In this document: piece by piece, positions 1-7,148 of the stretch | Position numbering within the stretch: the first letter of the stretch is position 1 | Layout of the letters: each line of letters begins with the position of its first letter | Source of the DNA: JABAAI01 sp965242745 | GTDB lineage: Bacteria > Spirochaetota > Leptospiria > Leptospirales > Leptonemataceae | Length of the DNA stretch: 11,928 nucleotides | Direction of reading: 5' to 3' | Assembly: GCA_965242745.1 (NCBI GenBank) | Contig: CBDETG010000047.1 | Location: forward strand, 1 to 11,928 | The notes under the pieces: generated by a model | Told to the model about the DNA's origin: nothing | Seen by the model: the letters and a program-made list of their open reading frames with translations, nothing else | Database searches by the model: none | Program-made: the position numbers and the translations under genes

Positions 1-1856
1 AAGCAAGTCTTGGAGAATGGACAAATGCCGCCTGCAAGAGCGGCAAGATGGAGCAGACACGCACCTGTACGAATGGAAACGAGGCAGACGGCAGCTGCGA
101 CTGGGATTGCAGTACGCTGAGGGTCAAGCAGCTGGTGGCTAATACTGCCTGCGAGCTCTGCGTGGCGCGTACGGAGGGCTCATGGACTGCCGGCGACTGC
201 AGGAACAACAAGCGCGAGCAGACACGCACCTGCACGCAGGGCACGGAAGGCACGGGCGGCTGCGACTGGGACTGCAGCGGCTTCCCCGTGACGCGGCTGG
301 TGGCTGACAGCTCCTGTGAGCCCTGCGTGGCGCGCACGGAAGGCTCATGGACTACCGGCAACTGCAAGAGCGGCAAGCGCGAGGAGACACGTACCTGCAC
401 GGATGGCACGGAGGGCAAGGGCGGCTGTACCTGGGACTGCACCGGGTTTGCGCTGACGCAGCTGGTGACTGATGCGAGCTGCAGCAGCGAGGACGCATCG
501 CCCATAGGCTTTCTTGCAAGCTGCAAGGCAGATACGGGCTCAGGCACAGGCTCGGGCACGGAGGATGATCCTTATCGCATTGGCGATTATGCTACGCTCA
601 AATCCTACGCTGCGAAGATGCGGGGCACAAACAAGGCTACCTACCTCGCTGCGCACTACAAACTGACTGCAGACATAGACGCAAGCCCAAGCGAGACGGA
701 AAACAGCGGACAGGGCTGGATAGCCATGGGCAGAAGCCACACAGAGGCCTTTAGCGGCACCTTTGATGGGGGCTGCAACAGCATTCTTGATCTCCATATC
801 AATCATGGCGACGCTCATATGCAATATCCAGGCCTCTTTGGCTATGTAGATGGGGGGAAAATCAAGAACCTTGCCCTTGAGGGAGTCAGTATAAGCATTC
901 CTATAGTCAGAGTCGTTCTATCGATCGGCGCCATTGCGGGCACACTGAAGAGCGGCAGTATCAATAATAGTTATATGACAGGCTCAGTCTCTGGCCCCCA
1001 TGATGTTGGGGGACTTGTGGGCCGGCTAGAAGACGCCCATATCACGAACAGTTATGCAACAGGATCAGTCACCTCAGGGTCTGAGGCCGGAGGTCTTGTG
1101 GGAAGCACGGTGGCCGGGGGGAGCTCGTTTACGATCGCAAACAGCTTTGCGCTGGGAGACGTCTCCATATCCCCCGCCCACGTCTCTCCCGCCCATCTTG
1201 ATCGCAGCTATGCTGGAGGCCTTGTAGGCGATCTCGGTTCTAGCAGTATTATAAATAGCTATGCGGCGGGCGCAGTGGATGCGCCCACCGTAAGATCCGC
1301 AGCCATGAGCTCTGGAGGTATTGCAGGCAACGCCGGCTCTATCCAGAACAGCTATGCGACAGGCGCCGTCTCTGGCTCTGGCCGTATTGGAGGCCTTGTG
1401 GGCGATCTCGGCTCTGGCACGATTACAAATAGCTATGCGACAGGCGCCCTATCTATTTCAACCCCCTTTACCGGGATCGGTGGGCTTGCAGGTAGGATAT
1501 ACGACGTAGTGAGACAAGACCACATCAGCGTATGCTACGTAAATCAGGAGGCCGTGCACAGCAAGGGAGGGAGCAGCCTAGATTTAGCTGACAAGCGCTG
1601 GGTAGGGAATAAGGAGAATACGGCTGTGAGCGTGAAGAATCGGGTCTATGGCAAGACGATGGCGGAGCTTCAGGCCCTGACAAGCGCAAGCACGGGCTGG
1701 AGCAGCAGCAACTGGGATTTTGGAGACAACACGAAGCTTCCCCTCCTGCTTTTCGTGCAGAACCCCTCCACCGATGCGGATGCGCCGCAGTGGTGCGGAG
1801 CTGAAGGCAACAACGACGAGCTGCCTGTGTGCGGCGCTCTGATCCCAGGCCAGTAG
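1..1856 (+). CDS. Cysteine-rich repeat and GLUG-domain surface protein (5' partial)
   Basis: The reading frame is already open at base 3 and shows no start in the window. The ATG at 48 lies inside a repeat (upstream residues read GEWTNAACKSGK, matching the later copies), so it is not the true start. The visible protein has three copies of a 55-residue Cys-rich unit (pattern GxW-T-x-G-x-C, then TRTC, then C-x-W-D-C), loosely like thrombospondin type 1 modules. A linker (SGTEDDPYRIGDYATLKSYA) and a GTFDGG segment lead to GLUG repeats (GGLVG and NSYATGSV motifs) at about 790-1500. The tail holds WDFG and two cysteines near the stop. GLUG domains occur in secreted bacterial surface proteins and are predicted to form repetitive beta folds. 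The signal peptide, if any, lies outside the window. Coding status is very likely; an adhesin role is inference. It converges on a relative at 2123-4765. Confidence 0.88.
   Translation, partial: ASLGEWTNAACKSGKMEQTRTCTNGNEADGSCDWDCSTLRVKQLVANTACELCVARTEGSWTAGDCRNNKREQTRTCTQGTEGTGGCDWDCSGFPVTRLVADSSCEPCVARTEGSWTTGNCKSGKREETRTCTDGTEGKGGCTWDCTGFALTQLVTDASCSSEDASPIGFLASCKADTGSGTGSGTEDDPYRIGDYATLKSYAAKMRGTNKATYLAAHYKLTADIDASPSETENSGQGWIAMGRSHTEAFSGTFDGGCNSILDLHINHGDAHMQYPGLFGYVDGGKIKNLALEGVSISIPIVRVVLSIGAIAGTLKSGSINNSYMTGSVSGPHDVGGLVGRLEDAHITNSYATGSVTSGSEAGGLVGSTVAGGSSFTIANSFALGDVSISPAHVSPAHLDRSYAGGLVGDLGSSSIINSYAAGAVDAPTVRSAAMSSGGIAGNAGSIQNSYATGAVSGSGRIGGLVGDLGSGTITNSYATGALSISTPFTGIGGLAGRIYDVVRQDHISVCYVNQEAVHSKGGSSLDLADKRWVGNKENTAVSVKNRVYGKTMAELQALTSASTGWSSSNWDFGDNTKLPLLLFVQNPSTDADAPQWCGAEGNNDELPVCGALIPGQ
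12..482 (+). repeat. Three tandem 165-nt Cys-rich repeats
   Basis: Copies begin at 12, 177 and 342, an exact spacing of 165 nt (55 codons). Each encodes G-(E/S)-W-T, a Cys, TRTC, and C-x-W-D-C; the second and third are closest, both preceded by CVARTE. The array probably continues upstream of base 1. In-frame period and retained cysteines indicate protein-level selection. The resemblance to thrombospondin type 1 modules (Trp, Arg-Thr-Cys) is weak. Confidence 0.85.
940..1500 (+). repeat. GLUG repeat array of the first surface gene
   Basis: At least five imperfect units carry I-x-N-S-(Y/F) followed by (A/M)-(T/L/A)-G and then GGLVG or GGIAG. Spacing is irregular because loops differ in length. 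The best DNA match within the array is the stretch from about 1216 compared with that from about 1390 (both encode GGLVGDLGS). The segment at 1347-1364 also occurs inverted in the neighbouring gene. Confidence 0.8.
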
Positions 1857-2122
1857 TTAGGGGAGTTTGAGTACGGGGGCTTTTGTTTTGATGACAGAGG
1901 CGCTTTTTTGTGAAAATGTGGCGTTGGAGTTCGGGGACGCTGTAGGATTGGCGAGGCCTTAGAGTAGTAAGAGGCGTCTGCGCCCAGACTCCGCCTACTT
2001 CCATCCCCGTCGCTGCCAGCAGAACCAAGGCCTCATTATTACAACCACGCCCTGACTCCGCATATTACAACACCGCCCCAGTCATCAGAAAGCACCGCCT
2101 CCGGGCCACAAGCCCCCGTGAA
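1857..2122. other. Gap between two convergent genes
   Basis: This holds no gene I can support. An imperfect inverted repeat lies at 1972-1996 (AGGCG-TCTG against CAGA-CTC-CGCCT) without a following T run, so it is at best a weak terminator. Two imperfect copies of a 26-nt unit containing TTACAAC begin at 2039 and 2065. The T6 at 1913-1918 has no clear stem before it. Confidence 0.5.
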
Positions 2123-4765
2123 TCAATCACACACAGGCGCGCCCAGCGGCATATCTTTGAGACAGGGATAGCCGCTGGTGAAGCTGCCCCAGACGCTGCT
2201 GTCCCAAGGCGCATAATCAAAACCGCTGGCTGTCCCTGTTGGGAACATTGCGCTTGTGCTCTCATCCTGTGTTTGCAGCCACAGGCGGCGGCTGGCATCA
2301 TCCGTGCCTGTTGCCTGTACGCACACGCTGGCTGGGCAGGAGCCGTCGCCAATGCCATGCGTGCCCTTTGCGTCTACGTAATAAGACTTGCCCACCCCCG
2401 CGAATACAGCCCTGAGTTCCCCTATCAGTCCGCCGACATCGTCATTCCCAAAGACGCTGCCCGTCGCATAGCTATTAAACACAAGGCCATTAACTACCCG
2501 CCCCACCAGTCCGCCGACATTGTCATTCCCCCGAACGCTGCCTGTCGCATAGCTGTTAGTCAAAGGGCTGAGACTTATCTCCCCCAGCAGTCCGCCGACA
2601 TAGTCATTCCCCCGAACGCTGCCCGTCGCATAACTGTTAATTAGCACGCTGCTAGCCATCTGCCCCACCAGTCCGCCGACATAGTCATTCCCCGAGATGC
2701 TGCCTGTCACATAGCTCTTGCTTATATCGCTGCTACTCCATACAAACCCCGCCAGCCCACCTGCGTGATCACTGCTCTCTGTGTCTATGTACACGTCAAG
2801 GAGGCCCACCTTTGCAATGCTTGCTCCTTCCGCAACGCCAAAGAGGCCGCCAAAGTCTGCGTTTGCCTTGTAATAGAGATTGCTGATCCTATGGCCCTGC
2901 CCGTTAAAAGTCCCCGTAAATGGCCTATCATCGTCAGTGCCGCCGCATGTTCCATCTGCGCCGCAATTGCCCACCGGCACCCAGGCGCTTTGGCCATCGC
3001 CGCAGTCATCTGCGTTGCTGCCATCGTTGTCGTCTGGCGTCAGGTCATCGCCGTTTGTGCCGTCGTAGTTGGGGCAGCTGGCGCCTGCGTCTATGTCATT
3101 TGCCAGTTCGTAGCCGCAAAGAAAGACGCTCACGGCCGTAGAGCCTGCGGGCACGGGATCGCTCCCGGCCAGGCTGGCTGCGCCCGTTGCAGTCACAACG
3201 TGATAGACAACAGCGGTAGTACAGTCGTCGGTGGCGCTTTCTGGCGCCCCAGCAATCAGCGGCGCCGCCGTGCTGCCCGTCTTGTAGCTCGCCCCAGCAA
3301 GGTCGTAGCGCATGTTTTGGAGCTCCGCATAGCTGGCAATCTCTATCAGCCCGTCGTTGTCATCGTCTACGTCCATGGCGTCAGACGTACCGTCTTCGTC
3401 ATCGTCCGTGTCTTCTGTCAGGCTGCTCGTGCAGCCCGCACGCAAGGCGTCGGGCTTGTTGTCCTCGTCCGTGTCTACGCTTGCGCAGGCATCGCTCGGG
3501 AAGTCGTCATCAGCGTCAGCTACGCCATCGCCATCATCGTCTGAGTCCTCGCTGTTCTTGCAGCCATCACCGTCGGGGTCGGCGGTGATGGCGCTTGCAT
3601 CAGCAGTCGTGGCGGCGCCCGTCTCGCCCATGGGGCAGGCGTCGTTTGCATCAGCCAGGCCGTCATTGTCGCTGTCGGCCTCGCACATGGCTGTGGCCAA
3701 GTTCGGCGCCGTCTGGCCCGTGCACTGCTGGCAGATTCCATCATGCTGAGCTACGTGGCCATCTATGTCGTTGCATGCGGCGTCTGTGATGCAGTCATCG
3801 CCCAAGATGCTATTGGGATTCGTGCTCAGGTTCTTATGGCAGTCCGTCGCGCTGATGCAGGCCCTTTTGTCCACATTGCGCACGTTATCCGTGCCCGTGC
3901 ATTCCATGCAATCGCCGTCGCTGGTGGCGACATGGCTGGGCATGTCCTGACAGGCTGCGTCTGTGATGCACTCGGCGTCGTTTAGCACGCTAAAGGCGTT
4001 TTCGCTGAGGCTCTGGCAGTCGCCTATGCTGAGGCACGCGGTTTTTTCCATATTACGGATGGAATCCTCGCCCGTACATTGCTGGCAGTTGCCGTCTACG
4101 GTGGCGACATGGCCGGGCATGTCCTGACAAGCCATGTCCGTAATGCAGTTGGCCTCGCCCAGCAGGCTATAGGCGCCAGAGCTGCCAGTCTGGCAATCGT
4201 CTGCGCTGATGCAGGCGTTTTTGTCCGCATTGCGTACGGGATTATCCCCGCTGCAGGCCTCGCATTCGCCTCTTTCGTTTATGAGCTGATTTGCCACGGC
4301 AAGGCAGCCGTCTTCGCTGATGCAGGAGCGCCCATCCACGCTGAGCAGCTTGCCTGTGGCATCACGGCAGGCGTTCTCGGCAATGCAGGCGGGCGGGCTT
4401 GCGGTCGTATCTGCGATCTCGCCCTCGTCACAGCTTAGCACAAAGCAGCTGTTATCCCTGGGATTGTGTATCTCCCTGCCCGTGCAGCTTGCTTTTGCCT
4501 CGCAGGTGGGCTTTGCCATCGGCTTGTACTCGCCGTCTGGGCAGTTGGCAACACAGGCCGTGCGATCCGCATTGGGAAACTGCGGCGCCGTGCATGCCTC
4601 GCATTGCTCGTTTTGTAGAATCTCGCTGCCCGTGCAGCTCGGCGTTCCGCCGCTACTTCCAGAGCCGCCACCTCCGCCGCTGCTCCCGCAGCCGCCGCAG
4701 TTGCCAAGAAAGGCAAGAGACAAACTGAGCAGGCTCAGTACTGCGATTTTGTTAAGTATTCGCAT
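2123..4765 (-). CDS. Modular surface lipoprotein: Cys repeats, calcium-type repeats, GLUG domain
   Basis: This 880-residue product starts at the ATG at 4763-4765, preceded by GGAG with 5-nt spacing. That start gives a clean lipoprotein signal peptide: basic start MRILNK, a Leu/Ser core, then L-G-N-C with Cys23 as the probable lipidated residue (a relaxed, spirochaete-style lipobox). A Gly/Ser tether follows, then a long stalk of Cys-rich units, some repeating every 59 residues. An acidic segment with DxDxDG motifs (DSDNDGLADANDACP, DVDDDNDGLIEI) resembles thrombospondin type 3 calcium sites. Next come GTFNGQGHRISNLYY and GLUG repeats (NSYATGSV). The end, APVCD, resembles that of the convergent neighbour. 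There are about 50 cysteines, implying extensive disulfides outside the cytoplasm. A start at 4861 or 4867 is possible and would add a 32-34-residue extension. An adhesin or host-contact role is inferred from architecture only. Confidence 0.9.
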   Translation of the reverse strand: MRILNKIAVLSLLSLSLAFLGNCGGCGSSGGGGGSGSSGGTPSCTGSEILQNEQCEACTAPQFPNADRTACVANCPDGEYKPMAKPTCEAKASCTGREIHNPRDNSCFVLSCDEGEIADTTASPPACIAENACRDATGKLLSVDGRSCISEDGCLAVANQLINERGECEACSGDNPVRNADKNACISADDCQTGSSGAYSLLGEANCITDMACQDMPGHVATVDGNCQQCTGEDSIRNMEKTACLSIGDCQSLSENAFSVLNDAECITDAACQDMPSHVATSDGDCMECTGTDNVRNVDKRACISATDCHKNLSTNPNSILGDDCITDAACNDIDGHVAQHDGICQQCTGQTAPNLATAMCEADSDNDGLADANDACPMGETGAATTADASAITADPDGDGCKNSEDSDDDGDGVADADDDFPSDACASVDTDEDNKPDALRAGCTSSLTEDTDDDEDGTSDAMDVDDDNDGLIEIASYAELQNMRYDLAGASYKTGSTAAPLIAGAPESATDDCTTAVVYHVVTATGAASLAGSDPVPAGSTAVSVFLCGYELANDIDAGASCPNYDGTNGDDLTPDDNDGSNADDCGDGQSAWVPVGNCGADGTCGGTDDDRPFTGTFNGQGHRISNLYYKANADFGGLFGVAEGASIAKVGLLDVYIDTESSDHAGGLAGFVWSSSDISKSYVTGSISGNDYVGGLVGQMASSVLINSYATGSVRGNDYVGGLLGEISLSPLTNSYATGSVRGNDNVGGLVGRVVNGLVFNSYATGSVFGNDDVGGLIGELRAVFAGVGKSYYVDAKGTHGIGDGSCPASVCVQATGTDDASRRLWLQTQDESTSAMFPTGTASGFDYAPWDSSVWGSFTSGYPCLKDMPLGAPVCD
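2426..2749 (-). repeat. Four 81-nt GLUG repeats
   Basis: The plus-strand word CAGTCCGCCGACAT (or CAGTCCGCCGACAT-like) starts at 2426, 2507, 2588 and 2669, exactly 81 nt (27 codons) apart. Each unit encodes ND(Y/N/D)VGGL(V/L/I)G and NSYATGSV-type motifs. High DNA identity between units makes copy-number change by recombination plausible. Confidence 0.88.
3336..3690 (-). other. Acidic calcium-binding-type segment
   Basis: Read on the minus strand, this encodes successive Asp-rich loops: DSDNDGLADANDACP, DPDGDGCKNSEDSDDDGDG, DTDEDNKPD, DTDDDEDGTSD and DVDDDNDGLIEI. The DxDxDG spacing is the calcium-ligand pattern of thrombospondin type 3 repeats. It probably forms a calcium-stiffened linker between the Cys stalk and the GLUG domain; calcium binding itself is inferred. 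Confidence 0.75.
3700..4300 (-). repeat. 177-nt Cys-rich stalk repeats
   Basis: Three clear copies are spaced 177 nt (59 codons): the minus-strand words for CNDI, CQDM and CQDM map at plus positions 3764, 3941 and 4118. Each unit reads GHVA, then C-x-x-C-TG, RN or NL, then paired C residues and CITD. Degenerate copies extend toward the N-terminus (to about 4650). Confidence 0.8.
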
Positions 4766-4770
4766 TTTAG

Positions 4771-4774
4771 CTCC
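4771..4774 (-). promoter_or_regulatory. Ribosome binding site deciding the lipoprotein start
   Basis: The minus strand reads GGAG, then CTAAA, then ATG (4765-4763). The 5-nt spacing supports the start that gives a normal signal peptide. Confidence 0.6.
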
Positions 4775-4868
4775 GGGGGCTATTGCCCCTCTTCCTTGTA
4801 TCCCCACCATCCCACCATGGTTTTTGGTACCTGCTGCGCAGGTGTTCGTTACATTTTGCATCTTCATG

Positions 4869-4872
4869 CTCC
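4869..4872 (-). promoter_or_regulatory. Second ribosome binding site upstream, in frame
   Basis: The minus strand reads AAAAGGAG-C-ATG-AAG-ATG. The core lies 1 nt before the ATG at 4867 and 7 nt before the ATG at 4861, both in frame with the lipoprotein. It is as good as the inner site, so the start is ambiguous. Confidence 0.5.
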
Positions 4873-4888
4873 TTTTACTTAAAAATTT

Positions 4889-5105
4889 AGCAAGCGCTTT
4901 TTAGCCTGCTTGCTTGCGGCTTTTGCATCATGCAATCACTTTTTAGCGCAATCGCTTCCAGCGCAAACACAAGCAAAGTCAGCCTCATGCCTGCTGCTTA
5001 TGATTGCAAACACTTTTTAGCGCAGGCAATCACACAAAGACGTGTCATGCTTAGGCTGCTGCCTATGTTTGCAAGCGCTTTTAGCGCAGGCGCTTTTTTA
5101 GCGCA
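4889..5105. repeat. Cluster of GCGCT-T(n)-AGCGC repeats
   Basis: Core copies occur at 4889-4909 (AGCAAGCGCTTTTTAGCC type), 4937-4950 (CACTTTTTAGCGCA), 4952-4965 (TCGCTTCCAGCGCA), 5011-5024, 5075-5088 and 5090-5105. The last two are perfect inverted repeats with 5-bp arms and loops of TTT or TTTTT. Larger units of about 57-60 bp are marked by TCATGC at 4928, 4985 and 5045. The cluster lies just upstream of the minus-strand lipoprotein gene; a regulator-binding array or a decaying repeat family are both possible. Confidence 0.7.
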
Positions 5106-5429
5106 AGCTTAGGCCTGCTAGGCTCCTGCTATTCTGCTATGCAAGCGCAGGATAACAATCTGCCTATATTACTTGATATCATAAAGCTATGAAAAAATGC
5201 AAGTAAAAAATGCTGTTTTTGTGCGAAATGGGAAGTTTTTTGTTTTGGGGAAATATAATGGAAAACCACAGGAATAAGCTAAAATAGCTGCACTCCCTAA
5301 TCTTTCATATGCAAGACTGTTCATCTTGTTGCTTTGGCAGGTTCAAAAGCGCTTCTATTCATGAGCAATTTTTGTGGTTTAGATATATAGTTTCCATTTT
5401 TATACCGATTTTAGAGACAGGGAAGGGAT

Positions 5430-6158
5430 ATGCAGACAAAGCCATCGAAAGCCTTGAGTATTGTATGCTGCTTCAGCCTTCTTGGCTTTTGTGCGGGCTG
5501 CGTTTCTTTGAGCCGCTATGAGAAGCTCAAAAAGGAAAGAGATGCCTTAGAAAAAAGCAGGCAGGCGTTGCAAGATAAGCTGCAAGGGCACGCAAGAATG
5601 ATCACCAGAGCTCAAGAACAAAATCAAGCGCTGGAGCTGAGCCGCAGTTGGAATGCCAAAGAAGCCGGCGCTTACAAGAAGCTCTTGGATCATCTCAAAG
5701 CTTCCTTAGGAGCTGGGAAGTTTCAGCTTAAGCTTGCTGGCCGCCGTATGGTCTTGGTTTTAGCCTCTGACATCCTTTTTGAAAGCGGCTCGGCAGTCAT
5801 TTCTAAGAGAGGCAACAAAGCTTTGGGACAGATCGCAGCGACTCTCGCAGAACATCCTTTCTACAGGTACCAAATAGAAGGCCATACAGATAACGTTCCA
5901 ATACATACTCCTCTTTTCCCATCTAACTGGGAGCTTGCAGCAACGCGTTCTTTGAATGTGCTGCATACTATGGTGGCAGCAGGTATGAACCCAAGCCAGC
6001 TTAGCAGCGCAAGCTTTGCCGCTACGCGCCCTGTAAAAAGTAATGCAATCGAAGAAGGACGCGCAGCTAACAGACGTATTGAAATTGCCATCATCCCTGA
6101 TCTCTCTGTCCTATCGCAGGAAGAACACAGAAACAAAGCAGGCAGCAAAAATGACTGA
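5430..6158 (+). CDS. OmpA/MotB-domain peptidoglycan-binding lipoprotein
   Basis: The 242-residue protein begins with a lipoprotein signal (hydrophobic core, then C-A-G-C with Cys24 the likely lipidated residue). A charged helical stretch (about 28-95, KLKKERDALEKSR and similar) is probably coiled coil. The OmpA-like domain follows at about 110-222: ILFESGSA, GHTDN (151-155), NWELAATRS (166-174) and RAANRRIEI (211-219). Asp154 and Arg173 match the residues that hold diaminopimelate in OmpA-family domains. Such proteins tie the outer membrane to peptidoglycan; the FPSNWELA form is common in MotB-like relatives. A GGGAAGGGA stretch at 5420-5428 supplies the ribosome binding site. It is convergent with the next gene and appears to be a single transcript. 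It is not an obvious motor stator because it lacks a membrane-spanning helix with the stator Asp. Confidence 0.92.
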   Translation: MQTKPSKALSIVCCFSLLGFCAGCVSLSRYEKLKKERDALEKSRQALQDKLQGHARMITRAQEQNQALELSRSWNAKEAGAYKKLLDHLKASLGAGKFQLKLAGRRMVLVLASDILFESGSAVISKRGNKALGQIAATLAEHPFYRYQIEGHTDNVPIHTPLFPSNWELAATRSLNVLHTMVAAGMNPSQLSSASFAATRPVKSNAIEEGRAANRRIEIAIIPDLSVLSQEEHRNKAGSKND

Positions 6159-6470
6159 GGCCTGCCTCTTTGTAAGACAGTCTTAGATAGCTTGCCTTGC
6201 TGCATAGATCATGCGGGACTGTAATGTGCCTGCCGCGCTGATACGCCGCCCTCGGCATTCGCGAGGGCATCATTTCCTATTTTGTGAGAGACGAATACTA
6301 TATTGCGCTTTTGCAAGCGATACAACAAGACCGCGGGGCGTATTTGCATGAACAACAGACGCAGATCCACCCGCCCAGCGCTTCTAGTACCACATATTCC
6401 CGGCAAGGCCCGCAGTTCCACTCCCCTGCTCAAGCTCCAAGGCCGCTTCATCGCTCTCTTAGATACCGCA
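6159..6470. other. Gap between convergent genes, no supported gene
   Basis: This 312-base gap contains a near-loopless palindrome TAAGAC-A-GTCTTA at 6173-6185 and the stem-loop at 6248-6268. Open frames exist on both strands (6284-6487 plus, 6209-6451 minus), but they overlap each other, lack good ribosome sites and match no family I recognise. A decayed gene is possible but unsupported. Confidence 0.5.
6248..6268 (+). terminator. Stem-loop, possible terminator of the OmpA-type gene
   Basis: GCCCTCG and CGAGGGC form a perfect 7-bp stem around a 7-nt loop. The bases after it (ATCATTTCCTATTTT) are T-rich but not a clean U tract. It lies 90 bases past the stop of the plus-strand lipoprotein, in a gap between convergent genes. 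Confidence 0.45.
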
Positions 6471-7148
6471 TTATATGTCTTGTTTGATTCTTGTAATCAG
6501 TTTCTGGCTGCTTAAGCCCGGATTATCTTTGCTGTACAAGAGAATTTCCAGAGTATAGGTTCTGCCCTTGGCCAGGCTCTCTTCCTTGCTTTCTCTAAGA
6601 ATATGCTGATACACCACAATGAAGGTTTTTTTTGTTTCGTACAAAGCTGCCTTCTTTGCAAATAAAGCGCCCTGCTCCCGCTTGTTTTTCTTTTGGCTGT
6701 CTCTTTTGCTTTCTACACGCTCTGTGCTTTGCGCTGCCCATAGCGCCTTCTTAAGATCGTAGTTTTTTTGAAATGCCTGGAAATACTCCTCCACCAGCTT
6801 GGCTTTGTCATAACGAAGCAGGCGGGCCAGGACCAGCTTGCCCTTCTCCAAGAAAAGCGTCAAGGAGGCTTGCTCGGGCGCTTTCTTATGCTGCAAGCCT
6901 TGCACTTGGAGTTCTTCTGCTTTGATAGGCACATGAAGATAGACGCTGTTCTTATCCTCTCTTAGCACAGACCAAGCCCCTTTTTTGAGAGCGCTAAGGC
7001 TATAACGTACATCCTGATTCCATGCAAAGACGGAGGCTTTAGGGGGATATCGCAGAGGGTCTGTTTCTTTTTTCTTACAGCCGGGTGAGAGGAGGAGCAA
7101 AAGGAAGGAGAAGCAAAGCGCAAGGCGAGGAGCAAAAACATGGGCCAT
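6471..7148 (-). CDS. Small lipoprotein of unknown function
   Basis: Starting at the ATG at 7146-7148, the product is 225 residues with a signal peptide that has a strong Leu core and the lipobox S-P-G-C (Cys24), followed by KKK. The mature part is about 200 residues, rich in Lys, Glu and Leu, with a central highly charged stretch (ESKRDSQKKNKREQ) and no cysteine after the lipid anchor. I recognise no domain. The frame stays open to 7322, but that stretch is AT-rich, intergenic-like, and does not begin with a signal sequence. A start at 7187 (GGA 3 nt upstream) would add 13 residues including KRRK and cannot be excluded. The gene points away from flhF with about 210 bases between them. It lies beside the flagellar block, which does not prove a flagellar role. 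Confidence 0.82.
   Translation of the reverse strand: MAHVFAPRLALCFSFLLLLLSPGCKKKETDPLRYPPKASVFAWNQDVRYSLSALKKGAWSVLREDKNSVYLHVPIKAEELQVQGLQHKKAPEQASLTLFLEKGKLVLARLLRYDKAKLVEEYFQAFQKNYDLKKALWAAQSTERVESKRDSQKKNKREQGALFAKKAALYETKKTFIVVYQHILRESKEESLAKGRTYTLEILLYSKDNPGLSSQKLITRIKQDI

Larger units (their letters stand above)
4868..5429. other. Divergent intergenic region with repeats and an AT-rich promoter-like part
   Basis: The first 240 bases hold the repeat cluster described separately. From about 5150 the DNA becomes AT-rich. A perfect TATAAT lies at 5254-5259 on the plus strand, but no TTGACA-like element sits 16-18 nt upstream, so a promoter for the gene at 5430 is only suggested. The small open frames here (4930-5112 and 5309-5521) have no domain or binding-site support. 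I see no RNA gene. Confidence 0.5.

Noticed and set aside
48..50. ATG at 48 as the start of the first gene
   Set aside because: The frame is open upstream and encodes the first half of a repeat unit that matches the later copies, so the gene begins before the window.
2765..3544. A 259-residue open frame on the plus strand
   Set aside because: It lies fully antisense to the Cys/GLUG lipoprotein, which has clear domains; the composition (Ala/Val/Cys-rich) is what GC-rich antisense frames produce.
3357..3749. Ser-rich open frame on the plus strand
   Set aside because: It is the complement of the Asp-rich calcium-type loops (GAC/GAT read as GTC/ATC and TCG/TCA), not a gene.
4320..4904. A 194-residue open frame on the plus strand
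   Set aside because: It is antisense to the lipoprotein N-terminus and its Pro-rich stretch is the complement of the Gly/Ser tether.
4889..5105. CRISPR array
   Set aside because: The repeats are short, degenerate and unevenly spaced, and the material between them is itself repetitive; no cas genes are present.
4930..5112. A 60-residue open frame inside the repeat cluster
   Set aside because: It is made of the repeats, has no ribosome site, and shows no recognisable protein features.
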